Origin: an uncultured Collinsella sp.
GTDB taxonomy: Bacteria; Actinomycetota; Coriobacteriia; Coriobacteriales; Coriobacteriaceae
Length of the DNA: 13,339 nt
Assembly (NCBI GenBank): GCA_900540095.1
Contig: UQEO01000052.1
Coordinates: 1-13,339, forward strand
Direction of reading: 5' to 3'
Below, piece by piece: positions 1-4,826 of the stretch. A program made the translations under genes and the position numbers. Below the pieces are notes generated by a model. It did not search any database and was not told where the DNA came from. It was given only the letters and a program-made list of their open reading frames with translations. Positions within the stretch are counted from its first letter, which is position 1, and every line of letters begins with the position of its first letter.

Positions 1-569
1 TGGCTCGAGACGATCACCGTCGTACCCGCCGCCGCGAAGCCGCGGATCTGGTCGCGCAGCTCCTCGATGCCGATGGGGTCGAGGCCGTTGGTGGGCTCGT
101 CGAGCACGAGCAGGCGTGGCCGGGCGATCAACGCCAGCGCGAGTCCCAGGCGCTGCCGCATGCCCATCGAGAAGCGCCCGGCGCGCTTCTTCCCGGTGTC
201 CGCGAGGCCCACGGCGGCGAGCACCTCATCTACGCGGCTCTCGGGAAGGCCCAGCAGCGTGGTGCGCACGCGCAGGTTATCGCGCGCGGTGAGGTTGGGG
301 TAGAGCGGCGCCTCCTCGATGAGACTGCCGATTGCGTAGAGGTCCTCGCGGTGCCAGGCGTGCCCGGCAAAGAGGATCTCCCCGGCCGTCGGGCGCAGCA
401 TCCCGCAGATCATCTTGAGCGTTGTCGACTTGCCAGCGCCGTTGGGGCCGAGCAGCCCGTACACCTCGCCCTCGCGGATATGAAGGCTCACGTCGGCCAC
501 GGCATCCTGCGCCTGGTCGCCACGGCCGAAGCGCTTGGTGAGCCCGCGCGTCTCGAGCATGTAACCCAT
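1..569 (-). CDS. ABC transporter ATP-binding protein, BcrA/LanF type (partial, 3' end outside window)
   Basis: This is the ATPase subunit of an exporter of the bacitracin/lantibiotic self-protection type, which would sit on the inner face of the membrane with a separate permease. The visible 189 residues hold Walker A (GPNGAGKST, residues 41-49), the signature SMGMRQR (134-140) and Walker B LLVLDEP (153-159). At the Q-loop position the protein reads SLIEEAPLYPN (82-92), so a glutamate replaces the usual glutamine. That 'E-loop' is known from LanF/BcrA ATPases. The start at 569 has an AAAGGA ribosome site 7 nt upstream; the second ATG, 3 codons in, has none. The H-loop and C-terminus lie off the left edge. 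A divergent TetR gene remnant begins about 195 bp upstream and may once have controlled this gene. The substrate cannot be told from the sequence. Confidence 0.93.
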   Translation of the reverse strand, partial: MGYMLETRGLTKRFGRGDQAQDAVADVSLHIREGEVYGLLGPNGAGKSTTLKMICGMLRPTAGEILFAGHAWHREDLYAIGSLIEEAPLYPNLTARDNLRVRTTLLGLPESRVDEVLAAVGLADTGKKRAGRFSMGMRQRLGLALALIARPRLLVLDEPTNGLDPIGIEELRDQIRGFAAAGTTVIVSS

Positions 570-590
570 GGGTTCGTCCTTTCTCTTCCG

Positions 591-623
591 GGCGCGCGGG
601 CCGAGTCGCCGTGCCCGCGCGCC
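591..623. repeat. Perfect GC-rich inverted repeat upstream of the ABC gene
   Basis: Arms 591-601 and 613-623 are perfect 11-bp reverse complements (GGCGCGCGGGC) around an 11-nt spacer. The repeat lies 22 to 54 nt upstream of the ABC start codon, so in the minus transcript it could form a very stable leader hairpin. There is no long T-run on either side, so it is not a convincing terminator. Confidence 0.6.
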
Positions 624-637
624 TTGCCTTTCGGGTT

Positions 638-651
638 CACCATCCATGGTG
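638..651. promoter_or_regulatory. Small palindrome, candidate TetR operator
   Basis: CACCAT-CC-ATGGTG is a perfect 6-bp dyad with a 2-nt centre in the gap between the divergent ABC gene and the TetR remnant. The position fits an operator for the neighbouring regulator. The assignment is by position and symmetry only. Confidence 0.25.
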
Positions 652-763
652 GGGCGCGTTTCTAACGAAGCCGTAACGGCCGTTGGGCTCTTTTGGCGCC
701 AGCCCTTCTCGACCCGCACGCCTCTCATGGTATTTTTTCGTGATAATAAGGACGGAGGTGCCC

Positions 764-865
764 GTGGCACGCAATAAGTACCCGGAGGAGGCGGTCGAGA
801 AGATTCTCGATGTTGCCGAGCGGCTCCTCGTGGAGCGCGGCTACGAGCACACCATGATGATCTGA
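764..865 (+). pseudogene. TetR/AcrR-family regulator, N-terminal remnant
   Basis: The GTG start at 764 has GGAGG 5 nt upstream, a good ribosome site. The 33 codons begin MARNKYPEEAVEKILDVAE and continue LLVERGYEHT, the typical first helix and turn of a TetR DNA-binding domain (usual protein length about 190-210 residues). The similarity stops after YEHT at about position 853, and the frame reaches TGA at 863. The next sequence belongs to an HsdS remnant, so the rest of the regulator, including the recognition helix, was removed by a deletion or insertion. An in-frame ATG at 683 exists but lacks a ribosome site. The neighbouring divergent ABC ATPase is the likely former target. Confidence 0.8.
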
Positions 866-1046
866 AGAGCAATACGCTAAATCGAAAAAGGTAATCGAAG
901 CCGCGCCTGTGGACTTATCGAGGGTCGAGATTCCCGCCCCATCCATCGGCACCCAGCAGAAGGTCATCGACATCCTCGACCGCTTCGACACCCTAACGAA
1001 ATCGCTCACCGACGGTAGGATAAACCCCCATAACTATATGAATTGA
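861..1046 (+). pseudogene. Type I restriction specificity subunit (HsdS), C-terminal fragment
   Basis: The open frame following TGA at 858 contains SRVEIPAPSIGTQQKVIDIL (from about 918) and then DRFDTLTKSLTDG. This is the conserved end of an HsdS target-recognition domain and the start of the coiled-coil spacer (family pattern: IPxPPLxxQQxIVxILDxFDxL). The usual continuation, GLPAEIEARRKQYEYYRD, is missing. After residue G the frame runs into unrelated sequence and stops at 1046. There is no start codon with a ribosome site, and no hsdM or hsdR in the window. It is a scrap left by recombination, consistent with HsdS genes being frequent rearrangement sites. Confidence 0.75.
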
Positions 1047-1054
1047 CCTGCTGA

Positions 1055-1072
1055 CTCCAATGAAGATTGGAG
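1055..1072. repeat. Short perfect hairpin after the HsdS scrap
   Basis: CTCCAAT (1055-1061) and ATTGGAG (1066-1072) form a 7-bp perfect stem with a GAAG loop. No T-run follows, so it is not a typical terminator. Function unknown. Confidence 0.4.
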
Positions 1073-1145
1073 GGTAACTGCCAGGGGTGACGGCCCAGCG
1101 AGTGTTATTTTGCGAGCTAGGCGCATCGAAAGCGACCTTTCGTGG

Positions 1146-1289
1146 TATAAACTACTTGCCGGAAGCCGCGGCTTTCAGAGTACGGCTTACGTGTACGTTT
1201 AACCTCCGTGGGCGACGGGGTGCCGCAAGGCGTAGAATATCGCCCACCTGTAGGGGCCTGCAGCGATGCGGGCCCCGCTTCGCATTTTT
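1146..1289 (+). ncRNA. Candidate structured RNA or orphan leader
   Basis: No protein is convincing between 1047 and 1380, but the stretch is rich in RNA-like structure. An extended -10 element, TGGTATAAA, ends at 1151, predicting a start near 1158. GTGGGCGA (1208-1215) pairs perfectly with TCGCCCAC (1240-1247), enclosing GCC-GCAA-GGC (1222-1231), a GNRA-capped hairpin. The element ends in a terminator (1263-1289). An alternative pairing, GGGGCC with GGCCCC (about 1253-1276), would exclude the terminator stem, as in an attenuator. The predicted length is about 130 nt. I did not match it to a named riboswitch or to 6S RNA. No intact gene follows directly, so it is either a free small RNA or a leader that lost its gene. 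Confidence 0.4.
1263..1289 (+). terminator. Intrinsic terminator of the candidate RNA
   Basis: The stem runs from GCGATGCG (1263-1270) to CGCTTCGC (1276-1283) with one T-T mismatch and a short loop. It is followed by TTTTT at 1285-1289. Confidence 0.65.
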
Positions 1290-1381
1290 GAACGCCGCGC
1301 GCCCCAAATACCCGAGAAGCAGGCCATAAGGCGCGGCGGCGCGCTCGTGCCCGCGCGCAGCCATCTCCATCAGCGTCTACG

Positions 1382-1723
1382 GTGCGCTACAACATCACGG
1401 GCAAACCGCCTAACAAGCCGAGCATCCTGATCGTTCCGTCTATGAGCTACGTTGCCGTACGGGGCAAGGGCGATTCCAATGCCGAAGGCGGCGCGTAGCA
1501 GAATGCATTGCCACTGCTCTACGACGTCGCATATACCATCAAGATGTCGAAGAGGGGCCCGCCGCGGGAAATCGAGGGCTATTTCGACTTCGTCGTGCCG
1601 CCGCTCGAGGGCTTCTGGTGGCAAGACCGCGCCGATGGCGAGATTGATTATGCGCGGAAGAACGACTTCAACTTCATCTCGTGCATCCGTCTGCCCGATT
1701 CCGCCACTCGCGATCTTGAGTAG
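1382..1723 (+). pseudogene. GyrI-like small-molecule-binding domain protein, interrupted and 3'-truncated
   Basis: The frame from GTG 1382 reads PSMSYVAVRGKGDSNAEGGA, then TAG at 1496, then QNALPLLYDVAYTIKMSKRG and onward EIEGYFDFVVPPLEGFWWQD. This is the core of the GyrI-like family (YdeI-type proteins, about 200-220 residues). At the TAG the family usually has tyrosine, so one base change (TAC or TAT to TAG) explains the break. The frame continues unchanged on both sides. After FISCIRLPD (about 1675-1701) the family sequence stops, and the frame ends at TAG 1721, so roughly the C-terminal half is lost. No strong ribosome site precedes 1382. An internal ATG at 1508 could allow a shorter product, but it would lack both ends of the fold. 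Confidence 0.8.
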
Positions 1724-1776
1724 CCTGGCCGAGTTAATGAGATTAGCTCTTGGGTCCCCGCGGCGCGGAGTTTTGA

Positions 1777-1795
1777 TACCCCCAAAAGTGTAACT
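1777..1795 (+). promoter_or_regulatory. C5 motif upstream of AAA remnant (copy with AAAAGTGTAACT)
   Basis: The sequence is TACCCCCAAAAGTGTAACT, 25 nt upstream of the TTG start of the N-terminal AAA/DUF4143 remnant. It resembles two other motifs in the window (ACCCCCATAACT at 1024-1035 and 4237-4248). It is probably a conserved cis element of this gene family; its function is inferred from position only. Confidence 0.35.
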
Positions 1796-1819
1796 AGATT
1801 CGAGCTTTAGGAGTATTTC

Positions 1820-1945
1820 TTGAAAGGCGATAGGTTGAAGTGTCGCAATAGATACCTCGAGGAGGCGATGCTCTTTCGTAACGCTGACTTCTCCAATGTG
1901 ATTGCGGGCGCGCGAGGATCAAAGCGCAGTGGCCTACCTCTCTCT
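1820..1945 (+). pseudogene. AAA/DUF4143 ATPase, N-terminal remnant with destroyed P-loop
   Basis: The TTG start at 1820 has AGGAG 6 nt upstream. The frame contains RNRYLEEAMLFRNADFSNVI followed by AGARGSKRSGL. This aligns without gaps to residues 8-36 of the intact paralogue at 9997 (QYMEALL...VITGIRRCGKSVL). The key GKS of Walker A has become KRS, so the nucleotide-binding loop is lost. After about 1945 the family sequence is gone. The open frame runs on to 2146 but overlaps a real minus-strand gene and looks non-coding. Family members are usually about 400 residues, so some 90% of the gene is missing here. Most likely this is a decaying relic; a frameshifted reading around 1945-1990 may hold a few more family or foreign codons. 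Confidence 0.65.
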
Positions 1946-1981
1946 GGGCCACGCTTTACAACTTGCACGGTAAGGCGCTTC

Positions 1982-2158
1982 TCAAAACCCAAGTTCTTTC
2001 AAGTCTTTTTCGTTTTGGATATCTTCAGCGGTATGCTTGCCAGTGATAGCACCGTAGGCTTCTTTTATGCCATTTTTCACCGCCCATTTGATAACGAAAT
2101 ACAGTGCAATCAAAATAATGATTGCCGTTCCTGCACTTATGCCTAATTCATTCCACAT
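1982..2158 (-). CDS. Small single-pass membrane protein, DUF6019-like
   Basis: The ORF has 58 codons, ATG at 2158 and TGA at 1982, with GAGGA 7 nt before the start. Residues 1-10 are short and mildly polar. Residues 11-24 (TAIIILIALYFVIK) form one membrane helix. The conserved-looking stretch KWAVKNGIKEAYGAITGK follows, then a charged tail ending DLKELGF. The layout and the NGIKEAY signature fit the small DUF6019 family known mainly from Firmicutes; I rely on memory for that match. Function is unknown. A near-consensus promoter sits upstream. The local sequence is clearly richer in A+T than its neighbours, which suggests recent acquisition. Confidence 0.75.
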   Translation of the reverse strand: MWNELGISAGTAIIILIALYFVIKWAVKNGIKEAYGAITGKHTAEDIQNEKDLKELGF

Positions 2159-2168
2159 GATTCAGTCC

Positions 2169-2212
2169 TCATAATTCCGATTTTTTGCTCATTTTTAGTC
2201 TACGAATTATGA
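2169..2212. promoter_or_regulatory. Inverted repeat spanning the promoter start region, candidate operator
   Basis: TCATAATTC (2169-2177) and GAATTATGA (2204-2212) are perfect 9-bp reverse complements separated by 26 nt. One arm covers the -10 element and the other lies in the leader just before the ribosome site. A second dyad, TTGTC-TAG-GACAA (2228-2240), covers the -35. Together they suggest control by a dimeric repressor, but none is identified. Confidence 0.4.
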
Positions 2213-2234
2213 CTTGCTCCTGTGGCGTTGTCTA
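2206..2234 (-). promoter_or_regulatory. Sigma-70-type promoter of the small membrane protein
   Basis: On the minus strand, TAGACA (2229-2234) is separated by exactly 17 nt from CATAAT (2206-2211); each hexamer matches consensus at 5 of 6 positions. The predicted start lies near 2199, about 40 nt before the ATG. The -35 overlaps a TTGTC-TAG-GACAA palindrome (2228-2240). Confidence 0.65.
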
Positions 2235-2375
2235 GGACAATCGCACCCATCATCCCTGAGCAGTTGCAATGAAAACCAGCATTCGCCGTTATGATCTAGC
2301 GGCCTCGTATTCAAGATGCATATATCGAATACGAGTGAGATGGAGGTCGACTGTTGACGAACGGTGCAATAGATA

Positions 2376-2407
2376 GCGGTGTCGGTTTCAAACGGAACTG
2401 ACACCGC
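2376..2407 (-). terminator. Strong hairpin downstream of yjdF-like gene
   Basis: GCGGTGTC (2376-2383) pairs with GACACCGC (2400-2407). Six further pairs inside, two of them wobble, leave an AAAC loop. It lies 28 nt past the stop of the minus-strand gene ending at 2436. The T-run is weak (TATCTATT on the minus strand), so termination may be inefficient. The stretch 2235-2375 shows nothing else I recognise. Confidence 0.5.
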
Positions 2408-2435
2408 TTCTGTGTAAGGTTTGCCGTAATGGCGA

Positions 2436-2927
2436 TCAATGCCCGCGATGCTTCTGCTTGCGCCTTAACTTTCGCTGCTCGAAGCGCGTCTCCGCCTCAT
2501 CCGCGCGACGCTGACTTCTTGCTTGAGCCGACTCCCGCTTCATCGCTTCCCGCTGTGCCGCGAGCGCCTGTTGTGCCTTGGTGCTCACCGCGGGCCGTTT
2601 AAGGGCTTTCGCTGCCTCGCGAGCGCGCCGCTTGGGGTTCTTCGCGGGCTTGCTCGCCTCGGTCGAATCGTGATCGAAGAACGAGAGCTTCGCCCATTTG
2701 TTGACGACGAATCGCAGGATCTCCTCAGTGGACGGTTCTGCGCCGAAGACGATGCGGGCGACGCCGTATCTGCCGTCCTCGACATGCTCCGCCAGCCCGA
2801 CCCAAAATTGGCCGTCGTGATATGACGATGAGCAGCAAGTCGCTGATAGCCGCCCTGCGAAGCTAGTTGCCTTGTTCGCAGTCGGGCCGCAGGCCGCACC
2901 TACGCTCGAGCTCTGCCATGAGGGCAT
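2436..2927 (-). CDS. YjdF-like RNA-binding protein (DUF2992), start uncertain
   Basis: The core DGQFWVGLAEHVEDGRYGVA (from about residue 38), then RIVFGAEPSTEEILRFVV and a long Lys/Arg/Gln-rich tail with NPKR, TKAQQALAAQRE and a final KLRRKQKHRGH, matches YjdF (DUF2992). In Bacillus and relatives YjdF is small (about 140 residues), basic and controlled by the yjdF riboswitch. Biochemical function is not settled. The only in-frame ATG (2927) lies inside the preceding gene, lacks a ribosome site, and would add about 28 non-family residues. Between 2863 and the core there is no ATG, GTG or TTG in frame. The native 5' end was therefore probably replaced when this gene was joined to its upstream neighbour. 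No yjdF riboswitch is visible. It may be expressed by coupling to the upstream gene, or be silent. Confidence 0.72.
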   Translation of the reverse strand: MPSWQSSSVGAACGPTANKATSFAGRLSATCCSSSYHDGQFWVGLAEHVEDGRYGVARIVFGAEPSTEEILRFVVNKWAKLSFFDHDSTEASKPAKNPKRRAREAAKALKRPAVSTKAQQALAAQREAMKRESAQARSQRRADEAETRFEQRKLRRKQKHRGH

Positions 2928-3324
2928 CGTTGTCGGTCACCGAGACGATGGCGTCGCCGTCGTAGGGCGCCTTGATATAGACGCGGTCGAGCGAGTTGGC
3001 CGTCCCCGCCCAGAGCGTCCTGGTGCGCCGGACGCCCCGCACGTGGGCGTAGGGTATCACCGAACGCATCCCAGCGTACACGACGACGAGGCGGTCGCCG
3101 TAGAGCTCGAGGCGGTTGCTGCGGACGGGAAGGGCGGCCAGGGCCACGAGGGCCGGGACGGGCAGCAGCGCGAGCCAGCCCCATAGGAGCGCGGGACTCG
3201 AGCTCAGGAAACACGCGATACACGCCGCGGATAAACCGCCCGCCACAATCACCATGGCCGCTATGAACCACGGGTCTGTCCTGCCGGGAAACACCCGCTC
3301 CGGCCGCTCGCTCCTCTCACCCAT
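2863..3324 (-). CDS. Two-helix membrane protein with bacterial PH domain
   Basis: The protein has 153 residues. The ATG at 3324 is preceded by GGAGG with a 5-nt gap. After a charged N-terminus (GERSERPERVFPGRTDP) come two membrane helices, about residues 18-41 (WFIAAMVIVAGGLSAACIAC) and 44-66 (ALLWGWLALLPVPALVALAA). A soluble part follows: LELYGDRLVVVYAGMRSVIP, then YAHVRGVRRTRTLWAG, DRVYIKAPYDG and DNDALMAELERRC. This reads like the small bPH_6/YokE-type PH domain (beta strands, then a C-terminal helix) found in gut Gram-positives, probably facing the cytoplasm. Function unknown. It lies immediately upstream of and overlaps the extended yjdF-like frame, and may be co-transcribed with it. Confidence 0.75.
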   Translation of the reverse strand: MGERSERPERVFPGRTDPWFIAAMVIVAGGLSAACIACFLSSSPALLWGWLALLPVPALVALAALPVRSNRLELYGDRLVVVYAGMRSVIPYAHVRGVRRTRTLWAGTANSLDRVYIKAPYDGDAIVSVTDNDALMAELERRCGLRPDCEQGN

Positions 3325-3703
3325 TACGGCCTCCCTCCCGACGCCCTCCCTGGCGGAGCGTGGGGCCGGAGAGTGCCTTGAACCCGTCGCCGACCATCTC
3401 GCCCCCCGTTCCGTGGGCCTTCTGTAGTGGTGTGTACCCCCGACTGTTCGACGGATGTCGTACGATTGAACGTTTTTCGAACTTTTTTAAGATGGGTGCG
3501 GCAGGATCGAGCAGATTGTTCGCGCGAGAGGCTCCCCGCCGCCGCGCCCGGTCTCGGGTTCGATGCATCGACATCCGTCTCAGGTGGTGTCTCCGCTGCG
3601 CGACATTGCAGGGGGCAAAGCCGAGATGCCATGGGGCGCGCCGAGGCTTTGCCCGCGGGGCGAAGATTCTAGGGGTCCGACGTGGCTTGGAGGGGAGACG
3701 GAC
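3325..3703. other. Gene-free stretch with repeats
   Basis: I see no convincing gene here. Open frames in this interval are low-complexity Arg/Pro/Ala translations of GC-rich sequence. There is one TACCCCC run (3434-3440), a T-run (3483-3488), and an inverted repeat described separately. The last 40 nt form the leader of the small ORF at 3704. Confidence 0.5.
3613..3654. repeat. Perfect 10-bp inverted repeat
   Basis: GGGCAAAGCC (3613-3622) and GGCTTTGCCC (3645-3654) are perfect reverse complements around 22 nt. The repeat lies 50 nt upstream of the ATG at 3704. No T-run follows. It could be a leader hairpin or a protein-binding dyad. Confidence 0.5.
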
Positions 3704-3946
3704 ATGCAAGCGCTTATGACTGAGGAGCTGGCCGAGTGCCTGCCGCCGCTGTACGCGACCGAGGGAGGGGCACTCGCCCTCGACCTCACAAACCCGGAAG
3801 GCGAGGACCACCTTGACCTCTGGTGCTCGCTTACCATCAACCTTTCGGGTGACCCCTTCGCCTCCACGTGGCGCATTCACACTTGTGCCCGGCATCATGG
3901 ACATGGGCGTCGCCAAGTCGGCCGACGGGGCGCAAGCCCCTGTTGA
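3704..3946 (+). CDS. Small hypothetical ORF, possibly a decayed gene start
   Basis: The ORF has 80 codons. The ATG at 3704 has GGAG 6 nt upstream; a second in-frame ATG is at 3716. The first part, MTEELAECLPPLYATEG, resembles the opening of DUF2958-type proteins of mobile elements (TEEL..LPPLYATE). The continuation does not follow that family, and the last 25 residues (HTCARHHGHGRRQVGRRGAS) look non-coding. A neighbouring frame reads plausibly as protein from about 3950 (FDEINRMFSKLGFIDYNSRL), which hints at a frameshift or a junction. I do not recognise a function. It is either a real small gene or the 5' end of a broken one. Confidence 0.35.
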   Translation: MQALMTEELAECLPPLYATEGGALALDLTNPEGEDHLDLWCSLTINLSGDPFASTWRIHTCARHHGHGRRQVGRRGASPC

Positions 3947-4153
3947 CTCAACGTTCGACGAGATAAACCGCATGTTCTCAAAGCTCGGCTTTATCGATTA
4001 CAATTCACGCCTCGCGCAAGGGCCGTTCTACTCCCCAAACCTAATCTGCCTGTCGCACGCATCGAGGCGACGGGGCGGCGCCTTCTCGCGTGAGTCAATT
4101 CCTGTTTTACTGGTGCGGATCCCAACATGCCCTTATGCATGGTGCCCTGCCGC

Positions 4154-4188
4154 TTTCGAAACTTCAAAACCATTCGATTTTCGAAACT
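4154..4188. repeat. Direct repeat TTTCGAAACT, two copies
   Basis: TTTCGAAACT occurs at 4154-4163 and again at 4179-4188, start-to-start distance 25 bp. Each copy contains the TTCGAA palindrome. The repeats lie about 65-100 nt upstream of the C-terminal AAA remnant, in AT-rich sequence. They could be a tandem protein-binding site. The rest of 3947-4236 shows no gene I can support. Confidence 0.4.
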
Positions 4189-4211
4189 GAGTGGGAATAA
4201 GTTATCGGTAC

Positions 4212-4236
4212 GCTTTTTTATAAAATGTAAAAAAGC
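4212..4236. terminator. AT-rich bidirectional hairpin
   Basis: GCTTTTTTA (4212-4220) and TAAAAAAGC (4228-4236) form a perfect 9-bp stem with a 7-nt loop. The T-rich arms could end transcription on either strand, although the G+C base is only 2 bp. It directly abuts the C5 motif. Confidence 0.4.
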
Positions 4237-4248
4237 ACCCCCATAACT
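4237..4248 (+). promoter_or_regulatory. C5 motif copy ACCCCCATAACT
   Basis: This copy is identical over 12 bases to 1024-1035; both are followed within a few bases by ATGAA. It lies 6 nt upstream of the first ATG of the C-terminal AAA/DUF4143 remnant. A related copy precedes the N-terminal remnant at 1777. Confidence 0.4.
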
Positions 4249-4254
4249 GATGAA

Positions 4255-4590
4255 ATGGACGCTGAGAAAAAAGGGGGCGCATCTTGCGTATATACCGACG
4301 TGAAGATCTACCTCTATCTTGCATCGCGCGGGTATGAGCTTTCTGTGGGCCGTATTGGGAAGCTCGAGTGTGACTTCATCGCTCGTAGGCGCAATGCTTA
4401 CGCCTACATCCAGGTCTCTATGTCGATTGCCGACAGAGGCGTCGAGGAGCGCGAGTACAGGCCGTTCGACCACATCAGGGATGGTTATCCGCGCTACTTG
4501 TTCACGCTTGATCCTCTATTGCAGGAGAGGGATGGCATCAGGCACCTTAACATGGCGTCGTTTATGCAAGATGGCGGTGATCTTATTTGA
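4255..4590 (+). pseudogene. AAA/DUF4143 ATPase, C-terminal fragment
   Basis: The fragment has 111 codons and ends at TGA 4588. From residue 11 the frame aligns to residues about 301-397 of the intact paralogue at 9997: VYTDVKIYLYLASRGYELSV against VYENMVALELLRRGWEIYVG, then LECDFIARR against EIDFVAIRR, and AYIQVSMSIADR against VYIQVSDDISRQ. This is the DUF4143 nuclease-like C-terminal domain. Walker A, Walker B and the winged-helix part, some 300 residues, are absent. The ATG at 4255 has no ribosome site. Residues 2-10 do not belong to the family. Identity to the paralogue is moderate, so this is not a recent duplicate. An independent remnant from another family member is likely. Confidence 0.85.
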
Positions 4591-4752
4591 GCGGCGGCCA
4601 GATTCCTTTGCTCCCTAGTGCGCAAACAGCGCGGGTATCAAATGAGGACCATTGCCTCACGTAGAATCGATAGATTGAAAACTTGTTTTGATGTTGACAG
4701 GCTTTTGGCCAGTGGCTCCTATTGTCGAGTGGGAGTAGCTGAAACGAGGCGA

Positions 4753-4781
4753 TTGAATAACTCCATACGTTTTGGTTAAAA
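4753..4781 (+). promoter_or_regulatory. Possible promoter of the flavoprotein gene
   Basis: TTGAAT (4753-4758) is followed after 17 nt by TTAAAA (4776-4781), placing the start at about 4788 just before the leader hairpin. A better -35, TTGACA at 4694-4699, has its nearest -10 (TATTGT, 4720) at a 20-nt spacing, which would need an activator. Confidence 0.35.
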
Positions 4782-4789
4782 CAAAAAAT

Positions 4790-4809
4790 ATGCCGCGCGC
4801 CTGCGGCAT
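4790..4809 (-). terminator. Hairpin with T-run on the minus strand
   Basis: ATGCCGC (4790-4796) pairs with GCGGCAT (4803-4809). Read on the minus strand the stem is followed by ATTTTTTGTTTT, a textbook intrinsic terminator. On the plus strand the same stem lies just ahead of the AAGGAGGGA ribosome site of the gene at 4827. Confidence 0.55.
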
Positions 4810-4826
4810 GAAGGAGGGAGATTTCT

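Noticed and set aside
1200..1255. TPP riboswitch, suggested by GGGGTGCC and GGCGTAGAA
   Set aside because: The conserved CUGAGA and the ACCUGAUCUGG half of the TPP aptamer are not present in order; the resemblance covers only one arm.
1087..1370. Small plus and minus frames across the candidate RNA
   Set aside because: No motifs, no ribosome sites, and they overlap strong RNA secondary structure and a terminator.
3317..3973. Minus-strand frame of 218 codons
   Set aside because: Arg/Pro-rich, with no ribosome site, no recognisable motif and no plausible fold; it covers repeats and the start of a better plus-strand ORF.
4694..4725. MerR-type promoter (TTGACA with 20-nt spacer to TATTGT)
   Set aside because: There is no clear dyad in the spacer and no MerR gene nearby; a normal 17-nt-spaced promoter lies closer to the gene.
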